A stretch of 64,000 nucleotides of DNA from Mesostigma viride. Its lineage: Eukaryota > Streptophyta > Mesostigmatophyceae > Mesostigmatales > Mesostigmataceae. Both the position numbers and the translations under genes were made by a program. Below are positions 23,215-34,819 of the stretch, one piece after another; within the stretch, counting starts at the first letter, position 1; each line of letters opens with the position of its first letter. The notes beneath the pieces were generated by a model. The model was not told where the DNA came from. It worked only from the letters and a program-made list of their open reading frames with translations, and searched no databases. The DNA lies in assembly GCA_009746045.1 (NCBI GenBank), contig RPFO01000065.1, positions 1,946,484 through 2,010,483 on the forward strand, given 5' to 3'.

Positions 23215-24020
23215 ATTGCCATGAAACCCTTGGAAGAACAATAGAAAGCTGCTTTTCTGTGGTATTTATGCTAGCAGCTGTCACCAATTTGTTATCCAAC
23301 CAGCCTGAAGCTTTGTGGGCAGGCTGCATGGGATGTGTTTCGAACATGTGCCAAGTTCCAGGTCTAGCTGAGTTCATTTGATGTCATTATATACGCACAT
23401 GTGTGATGAAACCCTTGAAAAACCATGAAAAACTGCATTTTTGTGGTATTTATGCTAGCATTTGTCACCAGTTTGTCATCCAACCAGCCTGAAGCTTTGT
23501 GGGCAGGCTGCATGGGATGTGTTTCGAACATGTGCCAAGTCCCAGGTCCAACTGAGTTCATTTGATGTCATTATATATGCAAATGTGTGATGAAACCCTT
23601 GGAAAACCCTGAAAAACTGCATTTTTGTGGTGTTTATGCTAGCATCTGTCACCAATTTGTCATCCAACCAGCCTGAAACTTTGTGGGCATGCTGCATGGG
23701 ATGTGTTTAGAACATGTGCAAAGTTCCACGCCCAACTGAGTTCATTTGGTGTCATTATATATGCATATGTGTGATGAAACCTTTGGAAAACCCTGAAAAA
23801 CTGCATTTTGGGGGTATTTATGCTAGCATCTGTCACCATTTTGTGATCCAACCAGCCTGAAACTTTGTGGGCATGCTGCATGGGATGTGTTTATAACATT
23901 TGCAAAGTTCCAGGCCCAACTGAGTTCACTTGATGTCATTATATATACGCATACATGCCAGAAAGTGCTGAAAATTCGGTATTTTTATGCTAGCAAATGT
24001 CACCATGTTACCATGCTGCC
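23215..24020 (+). repeat. 184-186-bp satellite, about 4 units
   Basis: The anchor GATGAAACCCTTGGAAAA (variants) starts at about 23219, 23405, 23589 and 23773. Each unit contains TTTATGCTAGCA, TGTCACCA, ATCCAACCAGCCTGAA, TGCATGGGATGTGTTT and a central ATTATATATGC. A partial diverged unit ends near 24020. Minus-strand frames of 65-91 residues repeat with the unit and are not genes. Confidence 0.9.
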
Positions 24021-24164
24021 GACTCCCAAAAACTTATTTGACCACATGCCACCATAAGATATCTGATTAGGCACCTTGGTGCCAAATTTGAGGCCAAACT
24101 GACTATTAGCCTATCTTGAAATAATTTTCAGGGAATAAAAACGCGTTTTTGGATTGATGTGGAT

Positions 24165-24240
24165 ATTCACGACTAAATTCGGTGCTCAAACGTGAAAGTT
24201 ATGAGCTCCGCCGTCAGCCCTGGCTACCTCGTGGCTCGTG
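24165..24240 (-). mobile_element. LINE 5'-region fragment
   Basis: The reverse complement matches the segment upstream of ORF1 at 11.85-11.93 kb and 41.16-41.24 kb (ACGAGGTAGCCA, CATAACTTTCACGTTTGAGC, ACCGAATTTAGTCGTGAATAT). Only about 75 bp remain. Confidence 0.75.
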
Positions 24241-24513
24241 GGCTTAGCAGCATACCATGATTGCCTTAGCAGCATACCATGAAAGCCCAGGGTGATTACA
24301 GGTAATAATTTTTTCATGCCCTGGTCGGCTCAAGTCCTGCCTTGCTCGTCTTCAGTTTTGGTACCCGAGCATTGTCCTGCTCAAGCCGTACTGACGTACT
24401 GTCTTTCCAAACCAACTCCAACTGCAGCGTTCCTAGGATTCAGATGGTACGGGCCGGGCTGACGGCCTGACGCCGCGCCGCTGGACCTTAGGTCTGGCCT
24501 TCAGGACTTAGGT

Positions 24514-24690
24514 GGTTGACGAATACCCTAAACATTTCGTCAAACCGGTTGACGAACTTCGGAACATATACGTCAATTGATTGGTTGACGAATTGCCGAG
24601 TTGGTTGACGAATGTGGTTGACGAATTGCCCAAAATGGTTGACTATTTTACTACTATTTTCAAAATTCGTCAAACGGTTGACGAAATAGT
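24514..24690 (+). promoter_or_regulatory. cluster of GGTTGAC motifs (W-box-like)
   Basis: GGTTGAC occurs seven times in 175 bp (24514, 24547, 24583, 24603, 24616, 24638, 24675), mostly as GGTTGACGAA, with inverted TTCGTCAAAC at about 24536 and 24666. TTGAC is the core of the W-box bound by plant WRKY factors. Spacing is irregular, so it is not a simple tandem repeat. Regulatory function is inferred only. The same cluster at 30459-30635 is part of the duplicated block. Confidence 0.45.
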
Positions 24691-24959
24691 CCCGTTAGCA
24701 AAAGCACTGCGGCACGGTTTACAGGATGCTTCGACAGGTCCTGAATGTAGGGTTTTCCACGCATAGGTCATTAGAGTCTTTGTATCAGGGTATGCCTCGC
24801 ATTTCGGACGAGATAGTAAGTAAGTAAGTAAGTACTAAGACGAGATAGGCGGCGTAAGATAGCATTTGTAGGACATCTTGCTCGCACCAGCCAGGTAGAT
24901 ACCGCGGCCCTTGGTCTGGCCGTTCCCCAGCAGCTTGGCCAACCACTGAGGGCGGCACA

Positions 24960-25200
24960 TCCTGACCTGGCCTGGCCCCAAGGACATTCCCAGAAAGCTG
25001 GGTAAATTAAACCTGCCATGAACTACATCCAGACGTTGCTGGCCGACCTAGTGGTCCCAGCTCAGTTTGAACACCGCATTCACTCCCTCTCTCTTGCTTG
25101 GACTGCTATGCAGAACAAGAAGAGGTGGCAGTTCTAAGATTGTCCAGGCTCACATGCCAGCCCCTGTGGGCAAGCCCCCTCCCCCCAAGCGGAAGTGAGG
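24960..25200 (+). pseudogene. possible C-terminal coding remnant of a retroelement
   Basis: The frame MNYIQTLLADLVVPAQFEHR, then SLSLAWTAMQNKKRWQ, resembles the Trp/Arg-rich C-terminal tail seen in some non-LTR polyproteins. Similar sequence occurs at 39.97-40.11 kb (LAWTAMQNKKRWQKIVQAH) and, diverged, at 36.73-36.85 kb (LSVIWTKMMDKAKWAQVIED). Three copies sharing this frame suggest real coding ancestry, but the family is not identified. Confidence 0.35.
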
Positions 25201-25325
25201 GGCGCTTTGCTGAGTAGTGTCAAGGAGACTACCAGCGCAGGCCAGATATCGGGAGAATCCGGACCATGGTAGCTCAGTGTACGTAGTTAGGATTTTCTAG
25301 ACTAGTTAGCTTAGAGTTAGCTTTA

Positions 25326-25395
25326 ACCCGTGTTTTTTTACAACGCGATGTATCGCGTTGTAGGGTTAGAACGCGATGTATCGCGTTGTAATCTG
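25326..25395 (+). repeat. double CGCGAT palindrome (repeat-element terminus)
   Basis: After AACCCGTG and a T run come two inverted-repeat motifs. The first, ACAACGCGAT-GT-ATCGCGTTGT, is a perfect 10-bp-arm palindrome; the second, AACGCGAT-GT-ATCGCGTT, is separated from it by AGGGTTAG. The same arrangement, same or opposite strand and more or less complete, is at 31270, 39840-39873, 55817-55876 and 58189-58256. It therefore marks one end of a dispersed repeat. It could extrude as a cruciform. Confidence 0.8.
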
Positions 25396-25720
25396 ACACG
25401 TGGCAGGCACAGTAGATACGAGATTTTCGGTCTGAAACTCGGTGGACGGCCTCCTTACATCCCGTAGAACTCAAGAAAAAATCCTGGTATTTTTTGGATT
25501 TTTTTTGTGACAGCTGCAAACAAATATGTACCACTGAAATCAGGCATTTTCGCGGGACGAAGGTGAAGACGACGGCGATGGCGGCAGGTAGATCTCGCCA
25601 GTTTTCGCGCGTCGGAATTTCAGTGGCTGTTGGGTGGCATGACCATGATGATGCGTTCAAAGGTTGATAATTAGGTTTCTACGAGTTTGTTGAGGTACTG
25701 GGGCAAAGGAAACGTAGATT

Positions 25721-27801
25721 CGTGTATCCATTGCTCCCACTCCACCAACTTCTTATTGAAAACATTAAGTGGTCGCTTAAAATGGACAGCAAAATGGCGT
25801 CCACTGCCATTTGCAGTTCTCCGAGCAAAGTTTGCGAAACCCCAAGACAACAAAACACAGGGAGGGTGGGTGGGCAAGAAAAAAGACCTTCCCCTTCCTC
25901 GCAAGGTCCCTAAAAAGACGACACAACACGCTACATGGCAACGCCCCTAAAAAAATCCCAGCCTTACTGACACAACTAATGTCAGACCGGCAACTACGAA
26001 ATGTCAGCAAAATGATTCGAGTCAGAACTTTTAACTACACTAGTCGCCAATCAAAGGCAGTTTCAGGCCAGCATACAAAATTAAAAGGCCTTATAAATAC
26101 GACCTTTTTAACCGCCTGAACAACAACGAAAACTGCCCGTAACTAATCACCCAGTTACAAAATCCAAACTGATTATCATCCGCTAAAAACGGCCCTAGTC
26201 GCCGGCCATGCCAGCGAAACTGGAACCCCAAGAGCGTGCCACGTAATCTTTGCCGCCGTCAGGAACACTTCGATTGCGGCGTTCGTTCTCGCCCATTATA
26301 AGAAACTATTTTCAGAGAAATCCGATTCGTGTATCCATTGCTCCCACTCCACCAACTTCTTATTGAAAACATTAAGTGGTCGCTTAAAATGGACAGCAAA
26401 ATGGCGTCCACTGCCATTTGCAGTTCTCCGAGCAAAGTTTGCGAAACCCCAACTCCCCCACGCCTGGCTGACTCAAAGCCGCTCCCCTCTTTCCAAGGAC
26501 CGCGTGTCCATTGAGAATGCCCTGCCGCAATGGACCCCGTTTTAACACCAGCAGCTGTGGATGCATTGATGCACTGTTATAGGTAACCACATTCTCGCGA
26601 ATTGACCCTTTGCAGGGCCCGCCACCGACCCCAAAGAAGGCCTCCCCTCTGATCGGCAACAGGAGTTGTTGTTGTTGCGAAGACAAAGCAGAAGACACAG
26701 CGATCAAGCAATTACCGTAACCCCAAGTTTCGTTTCTCACTATATTTCGCCACGACCCCTTTAGGAGAGCATCGTCCTTGACAGGGGGCACACCCCCGCA
26801 CCTACCATGCTAACAGATTTACCGTTAGGCATATAATCAAGGCCGCATATCAGCCCTCACCCCCAGCGCCGAGACCGCGCGCCAAACAACGGTGTGGGTG
26901 AAAATATTTTTAAATTTATTAAAATTATCGCCACGACCTCAACTAGTCCAACCCGGAGCGCAAGCATCCCCAGGTACGAACCAGCCCAAGGCAGGCCAGC
27001 CAACGTCACAGAACCTTAACCCGAAGCGCAAGCATCCTCAGGTACAAGGCTGCCACGCAGGCCAGCCCTTCCGTTTCGACAAGCAGATCTTCCCCTTCAT
27101 ATTCGATCTGAATATTGCACTAGCGCAGCCCAACCTCCTGCGCAGATTCCCAACCATCCGGACCCAGATCCAAAGTGAGAATCAGTCCGGACACTTGGCA
27201 GCCGCTGTGACTTCCGTGAAACCGGAAGCTCAGGGGCTGCCGCCCGTCTGTTAATTTAATTAAGCCCTGCGCCCGAGCGGGCACAAGGCCGGGGAGGCGT
27301 CGGCATTCCTTGCATCACCATAGCCTCGGCCAACGCGTGCCCAGCGTCATGCAAGAAAAAAGACCTTCCCCTTCCTCGCAAGGTCCCTAAAAAGACGACA
27401 CAACACGCTACATGGCAACGCCCCTAAAAAAATCCCAGCCTTACTGACACAACTAATGTCAGACCGGCAACTACGAAATGTCAGCAAAATGATTCGAGTC
27501 AGAACTTTTAACTACACTAGTCGCCAATCAAAGGCAGTTTCAGGCCAGCATACAAAATTAAAAGGCCTTATAAATACGACCTTTTTAACCGCCTGAACAA
27601 CAACGAAAACTGCCCGTAACTAATCACCCAGTTACAAAATCCAAACTGATTATCATCCGCTAAAAACGGCCCTAGTCGCCGGCCATGCCAGCGAAACTGG
27701 AACCCCAAGAGCGTGCCACGTAATCTTTGCCGCCGTCAGGAACACTTCGATTGCGGCGTTCGTTCTCGCCCATTATAAGAAACTATTTTCAGAGAAATCC
27801 G
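25721..27801 (-). mobile_element. split-direct-repeat element SDR-1 (non-autonomous)
   Basis: On the plus strand the order is a1 (25721-25845), a 28-bp G-rich linker, b1 (25874-26324), ATT, a2 (26328-26452), an 898-bp internal region, and b2 (27351-27801). The a copies are 125 bp and the b copies 451 bp, essentially identical. ATT stands immediately left of a1, between b1 and a2, and right of b2. Read on the minus strand this is A-internal-B-A-B, the split-direct-repeat plan of PAT/Ngaro tyrosine-recombinase elements and Chlamydomonas TOC1. The internal region has no recognisable protein. The host sequence without the element is present in inverted form at about 57866. Confidence 0.85.
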
Positions 27802-27804
27802 ATT

Positions 27805-28670
27805 TTTCCAGTTTCTCACCCAACTTTCATGCGGAAACCCTGGAAACCGGTTTACATATTATTACGGCAAGACTCGGGTCTGCTGCGGCACCATGCTTGG
27901 TATTTCCATGGTGTTTCGACTTCTTAACACATGTTTATTCATTCCGAACGCCCGGACTCTCGGCTAAACCGAGATTTGTGCAGACTTTTATTGGGTAGCT
28001 CCGGGCATGATGGTGCCTGCAATTAGCGTAAGGCGTGACCGTGGCTATTGCTACGGTATGCTGTATTTTCCTGGAAATGGCCTCTGCCACCGGCTCAATA
28101 GTGCTTGCAGGCGTAAGAATGTCGTGTTTCTATCTAGTTTCTGCCAGTTTTCCACTTATCTCTACCGACCTCTGCCCAGCCTCTCTAAGACCGCCATCCT
28201 ACTCGACGTTGCTTGCATGTCAGCCATAGCAGGTTGCAGCTGTGCAGTATTTAGGTGCTGTATACGTCGTCAAGCCGTGAATATATCGTGAGGATTGGAT
28301 ATTGATGGTTTATACTGCGTTGATTGTGCAAGAAGATCAGCTAGGTGCCCATATTTATGGTGTATAATCATGTGTTGTTAGCATCTTGCCACCATTTGCT
28401 AGCATGCATTCCAGCGTCATCTTTGCCTGCATGTAAGCTCATGGATCACTCAACCTATCCAAGCCTTGCATTAAAAACATGCCTCTTTCTTTCAGTATTG
28501 CACACGTTATGGAATGAAAACCCAGTGCCTCCCTTCCCACGAGGCATGTGCTCAACACGTTGTGAGAGTGGATGATGCTTTGGCTATGGCTGCCTGATTC
28601 AGTCATATTATGTCATCCAGTCATGATGTTTGATGCATGTTTGATGCTGTATAACTTATACAACACCTAT
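27805..28670 (+). repeat. host repeat between SDR-1 and SDR-2
   Basis: This stretch and 25396-25717 are one dispersed repeat, present inverted at 56281-58256 without either SDR element. No protein domain is recognised. In the inverted copy the same sequence instead carries a SINE-like insertion. Confidence 0.8.
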
Positions 28671-28876
28671 TCATGTCCCACGTAGCTCCCACAAAAACCA
28701 GCATCTTCATTAAAACAATAAGTGGAAGCATACATGTGACACTAATTGACATGCCCGGAGGCACGCCGTTCAAGGCCCTTCATGAAGTACGTTGCCCTAG
28801 AGGCAACCAAGACACGGGTGGGTGGGTGGGGAGCAAAGAAAGAGGCCGACAAAACCAGCCAGAGCGGCTTTTAGTC

Positions 28877-29000
28877 NNNNNNNNNNNNNNNNNNNNNNNN
28901 NNNNNNNNNNNNNNNNNNNNNNNNNNNNNNNNNNNNNNNNNNNNNNNNNNNNNNNNNNNNNNNNNNNNNNNNNNNNNNNNNNNNNNNNNNNNNNNNNNNN
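28877..29000. other. assembly gap (124 N)
   Basis: A run of undetermined bases, flanked by near-identical contig ends as described for the 5.82-kb block. The gap probably has no biological length. Confidence 0.99.
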
Positions 29001-32000
29001 GTGGCATTAGCCACTATATAGCTAGCTAGCTGGCTAGAGCTGTGTTATTAATGCATTGTACTATAGGCATGTGCCCCCAAGTATGCCTTCCTGCATTGTA
29101 AATATGATGCATAATGTAATGATGTGTTGTTTGGAACCTTCTGTACACCAAGGTGGAATGATTGCCATGAAACCCTTGGAAGAACAATAGAAAGCTGCTT
29201 TTCTGTGGTATTTATGCTAGCAGCTGTCACCAATTTGTTATCCAACCAGCCTGAAGCTTTGTGGGCAGGCTGCATGGGATGTGTTTCGAACATGTGCCAA
29301 GTTCCAGGTCTAGCTGAGTTCATTTGATGTCATTATATACGCACATGTGTGATGAAACCCTTGAAAAACCATGAAAAACTGCATTTTTGTGGTATTTATG
29401 CTAGCATTTGTCACCAGTTTGTCATCCAACCAGCCTGAAGCTTTGTGGGCAGGCTGCATGGGATGTGTTTCGAACATGTGCCAAGTCCCAGGTCCAACTG
29501 AGTTCATTTGATGTCATTATATATGCAAATGTGTGATGAAACCCTTGGAAAACCCTGAAAAACTGCATTTTTGTGGTGTTTATGCTAGCATCTGTCACCA
29601 ATTTGTCATCCAACCAGCCTGAAACTTTGTGGGCATGCTGCATGGGATGTGTTTAGAACATGTGCAAAGTTCCACGCCCAACTGAGTTCATTTGGTGTCA
29701 TTATATATGCATATGTGTGATGAAACCTTTGGAAAACCCTGAAAAACTGCATTTTGGGGTATTTATGCTAGCATCTGTCACCATTTTGTGATCCAACCAG
29801 CCTGAAACTTTGTGGGCATGCTGCATGGGATGTGTTTATAACATTTGCAAAGTTCCAGGCCCAACTGAGTTCACTTGATGTCATTATATATACGCATACA
29901 TGCCAGAAAGTGCTGAAAATTCGGTATTTTTATGCTAGCAAATGTCACCATGTTACCATGCTGCCGACTCCCAAAAACTTATTTGACCACATGCCACCAT
30001 AAGATATCTGATTAGGCACCTTGGTGCCAAATTTGAGGCCAAACTGACTATTAGCCTATCTTGAAATAATTTTCAGGGAATAAAAACGCGTTTTTGGATT
30101 GATGTGGATATTCACGACTAAATTCGGTGCTCAAACGTGAAAGTTATGAGCTCCGCCGTCAGCCCTGGCTACCTCGTGGCTCGTGGGCTTAGCAGCATAC
30201 CATGATTGCCTTAGCAGCATACCATGAAAGCCCAGGGTGATTACAGGTAATAATTTTTTCATGCCCTGGTCGGCTCAAGTCCTGCCTTGCTCGTCTTCAG
30301 TTTTGGTACCCGAGCATTGTCCTGCTCAAGCCGTACTGACGTACTGTCTTTCCAAACCAACTCCAACTGCAGCGTTCCTAGGATTCAGATGGTACGGGCC
30401 GGGCTGACGGCCTGACGCCGCGCCGCTGGACCTTAGGTCTGGCCTTCAGGACTTAGGTGGTTGACGAATACCCTAAACATTTCGTCAAACCGGTTGACGA
30501 ACTTCGGAACATATACGTCAATTGATTGGTTGACGAATTGCCGAGTTGGTTGACGAATGTGGTTGACGAATTGCCCAAAATGGTTGACTATTTTACTACT
30601 ATTTTCAAAATTCGTCAAACGGTTGACGAAATAGTCCCGTTAGCAAAAGCACTGCGGCACGGTTTACAGGATGCTTCGACAGGTCCTGAATGTAGGGTTT
30701 TCCACGCATAGGTCATTAGAGTCTTTGTATCAGGGTATGCCTCGCATTTCGGACGAGATAGTAAGTAAGTAAGTAAGTACTAAGACGAGATAGGCGGCGT
30801 AAGATAGCATTTGTAGGACATCTTGCTCGCACCAGCCAGGTAGATACCGCGGCCCTTGGTCTGGCCGTTCCCCAGCAGCTTGGCCAACCACTGAGGGCGG
30901 CACATCCTGACCTGGCCTGGCCCCAAGGACATTCCCAGAAAGCTGGGTAAATTAAACCTGCCATGAACTACATCCAGACGTTGCTGGCCGACCTAGTGGT
31001 CCCAGCTCAGTTTGAACACCGCATTCACTCCCTCTCTCTTGCTTGGACTGCTATGCAGAACAAGAAGAGGTGGCAGTTCTAAGATTGTCCAGGCTCACAT
31101 GCCAGCCCCTGTGGGCAAGCCCCCTCCCCCAAGCGGAAGTGAGGGGCGCTTTGCTGAGTAGTGTCAAGGAGACTACCAGCGCAGGCCAGATATCGGGAGA
31201 ATCCGGACCATGGTAGCTCAGTGTACGTAGTTAGGATTTTCTAGACTAGTTAGCTTAGAGTTAGCTTTAACCCGTGTTTTTTTACAACGCGATGTATCGC
31301 GTTGTAGGGTTAGAACGCGATGTATCGCGTTGTAATCTGACACGTGGCAGGCACAGTAGATACGAGATTTTCGGTCTGAAACTCGGTGGACGGCCTCCTT
31401 ACATCCCGTAGAACTCAAGAAAAAATCCTGGTTTTTTTGGATTTTTTTTGTGACAGCTGCAAACAAATATGTACCACTGAAATCAGGCATTTTCGCGGGA
31501 CGAAGGTGAAGACGACGGCGATGGCGGCAGGTAGATCTCGCCAGTTTTCGCGCGTCGGAATTTCAGTGGCTGTTGGGTGGCATGACCATGATGATGCGTT
31601 CAAAGGTTGATAATTAGGTTTCTACGAGTTTGTTGAGGTACTGGGGCAAAGGAAACGTAGATTCGTGTATCCATTGCTCCCACTCCACCAACTTCTTATT
31701 GAAAACATTAAGTGGTCGCTTAAAATGGACAGCAAAATGGCGTCCACTGCCATTTGCAGTTCTCCGAGCAAAGTTTGCGAAACCCCAAGACAACAAAACA
31801 CAGGGAGGGTGGGTGGGCAAGAAAAAAGACCTTCCCCTTCCTCGCAAGGTCCCTAAAAAGACGACACAACACGCTACATGGCAACGCCCCTAAAAAAATC
31901 CCAGCCTTACTGACACAACTAATGTCAGACCGGCAACTACGAAATGTCAGCAAAATGATTCGAGTCAGAACTTTTAACTACACTAGTCGCCAATCAAAGG

Positions 32001-34819
32001 CAGTTTCAGGCCAGCATACAAAATTAAAAGGCCTTATAAATACGACCTTTTTAACCGCCTGAACAACAACGAAAACTGCCCGTAACTAATCACCCAGTTA
32101 CAAAATCCAAACTGATTATCATCCGCTAAAAACGGCCCTAGTCGCCGGCCATGCCAGCGAAACTGGAACCCCAAGAGCGTGCCACGTAATCTTTGCCGCC
32201 GTCAGGAACACTTCGATTGCGGCGTTCGTTCTCGCCCATTATAAGAAACTATTTTCAGAGAAATCCGATTCGTGTATCCATTGCTCCCACTCCACCAACT
32301 TCTTATTGAAAACATTAAGTGGTCGCTTAAAATGGACAGCAAAATGGCGTCCACTGCCATTTGCAGTTCTCCGAGCAAAGTTTGCGAAACCCCAACTCCC
32401 CCACGCCTGGCTGACTCAAAGCCGCTCCCCTCTTTCCAAGGACCGCGTGTCCATTGAGAATGCCCTGCCGCAATGGACCCCGTTTTAACACCAGCAGCTG
32501 TGGATGCATTGATGCACTGTTATAGGTAACCACATTCTCGCGAATTGACCCTTTGCAGGGCCCGCCACCGACCCCAAAGAAGGCCTCCCCTCTGATCGGC
32601 AACAGGAGTTGTTGTTGTTGCGAAGACAAAGCAGAAGACACAGCGATCAAGCAATTACCGTAACCCCAAGTTTCGTTTCTCACTATATTTCGCCACGACC
32701 CCTTTAGGAGAGCATCGTCCTTGACAGGGGGCACACCCCCGCACCTACCATGCTAACAGATTTACCGTTAGGCATATAATCAAGGCCGCATATCAGCCCT
32801 CACCCCCAGCGCCGAGACCGCGCGCCAAACAACGGTGTGGGTGAAAATATTTTTAAATTTATTAAAATTATCGCCACGACCTCAACTAGTCCAACCCGGA
32901 GCGCAAGCATCCCCAGGTACGAACCAGCCCAAGGCAGGCCAGCCAACGTCACAGAACCTTAACCCGAAGCGCAAGCATCCTCAGGTACAAGGCTGCCACG
33001 CAGGCCAGCCCTTCCGTTTCGACAAGCAGATCTTCCCCTTCATATTCGATCTGAATATTGCACTAGCGCAGCCCAACCTCCTGCGCAGATTCCCAACCAT
33101 CCGGACCCAGATCCAAAGTGAGAATCAGTCCGGACACTTGGCAGCCGCTGTGACTTCCGTGAAACCGGAAGCTCAGGGGCTGCCGCCCGTCTGTTAATTT
33201 AATTAAGCCCTGCGCCCGAGCGGGCACAAGGCCGGGGAGGCGTCGGCATTCCTTGCATCACCATAGCCTCGGCCAACGCGTGCCCAGCGTCATGCAAGAA
33301 AAAAGACCTTCCCCTTCCTCGCAAGGTCCCTAAAAAGACGACACAACACGCTACATGGCAACGCCCCTAAAAAAATCCCAGCCTTACTGACACAACTAAT
33401 GTCAGACCGGCAACTACGAAATGTCAGCAAAATGATTCGAGTCAGAACTTTTAACTACACTAGTCGCCAATCAAAGGCAGTTTCAGGCCAGCATACAAAA
33501 TTAAAAGGCCTTATAAATACGACCTTTTTAACCGCCTGAACAACAACGAAAACTGCCCGTAACTAATCACCCAGTTACAAAATCCAAACTGATTATCATC
33601 CGCTAAAAACGGCCCTAGTCGCCGGCCATGCCAGCGAAACTGGAACCCCAAGAGCGTGCCACGTAATCTTTGCCGCCGTCAGGAACACTTCGATTGCGGC
33701 GTTCGTTCTCGCCCATTATAAGAAACTATTTTCAGAGAAATCCGATTTTTCCAGTTTCTCACCCAACTTTCATGCGGAAACCCTGGAAACCGGTTTACAT
33801 ATTATTACGGCAAGACTCGGGTCTGCTGCGGCACCATGCTTGGTATTTCCATGGTGTTTCGACTTCTTAACACATGTTTATTCATTCCGAACGCCCGGAC
33901 TCTCGGCTAAACCGAGATTTGTGCAGACTTTTATTGGGTAGCTCCGGGCATGATGGTGCCTGCAATTAGCGTAAGGCGTGACCGTGGCTATTGCTACGGT
34001 ATGCTGTATTTTCCTGGAAATGGCCTCTGCCACCGGCTCAATAGTGCTTGCAGGCGTAAGAATGTCGTGTTTCTATCTAGTTTCTGCCAGTTTTCCACTT
34101 ATCTCTACCGACCTCTGCCCAGCCTCTCTAAGACCGCCATCCTACTCGACGTTGCTTGCATGTCAGCCATAGCAGGTTGCAGCTGTGCAGTATTTAGGTG
34201 CTGTATACGTCGTCAAGCCGTGAATATATCGTGAGGATTGGATATTGATGGTTTATACTGCGTTGATTGTGCAAGAAGATCAGCTAGGTGCCCATATTTA
34301 TGGTGTATAATCATGTGTTGTTAGCATCTTGCCACCATTTGCTAGCATGCATTCCAGCGTCATCTTTGCCTGCATGTAAGCTCATGGATCACTCAACCTA
34401 TCCAAGCCTTGCATTAAAAACATGCCTCTTTCTTTCAGTATTGCACACGTTATGGAATGAAAACCCAGTGCCTCCCTTCCCACGAGGCATGTGCTCAACA
34501 CGTTGTGAGAGTGGATGATGCTTTGGCTATGGCTGCCTGATTCAGTCATATTATGTCATCCAGTCATGATGTTTGATGCATGTTTGATGCTGTATAACTT
34601 ATACAACACCTATTCATGTCCCACGTAGCTCCCACAAAAACCAGCATCTTCATTAAAACAATAAGTGGAAGCATACATGTGACACTAATTGACATGCCCG
34701 GAGGCACGCCGTTCAAGGCCCTTCATGAAGTACGTTGCCCTAGAGGCAACCAAGACACGGGTGGGTGGGTGGGGAGCAAAGAAAGAGGCCGACAAAACCA
34801 GCCAGAGCGGCTTTTAGTC
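29001..34819. repeat. 5.82-kb block, right contig-start copy (likely false duplicate)
   Basis: Second copy of 23055-28876; features recur at +5946 on the left, falling to +5943 on the right after three single-base deletions. It repeats the satellite, the GGTTGAC cluster, the CGCGAT palindromes and SDR-1 (here 31664-33744). These should not be counted as independent loci. Confidence 0.93.

Larger units (their letters stand above)
23055..28876. repeat. 5.82-kb block, left contig-end copy
   Basis: Identical to 29001-34819 except for three single-base length differences, each in or next to a homopolymer (G run near 23810, C run near 25180, AT6 near 25489). It ends exactly at the N gap, and the other copy starts exactly after the gap. 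It holds a 184-186-bp satellite, a TTGAC-motif cluster, a LINE fragment, a palindromic CGCGAT motif, one complete split-direct-repeat element and the beginning of a second. Confidence 0.95.

Noticed and set aside
23102-23881. Repeated minus-strand frames of 65-91 residues (WLDDKLVTDASINTTKMQFF)
   Set aside because: They repeat with the 184-186-bp satellite unit, so they are by-products of the repeat. They carry no domain or upstream gene structure.
26892-27254. 120-residue frame in the SDR-1 internal region as a gene
   Set aside because: It has no domain, and the matching region of SDR-2 does not keep the frame, so it is not under coding constraint.
23055-34819. A genuine recent segmental tandem duplication
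   Set aside because: Both copies end at contig edges beside the N gap and differ only by three homopolymer-associated single-base differences; an unmerged overlap explains all of it.
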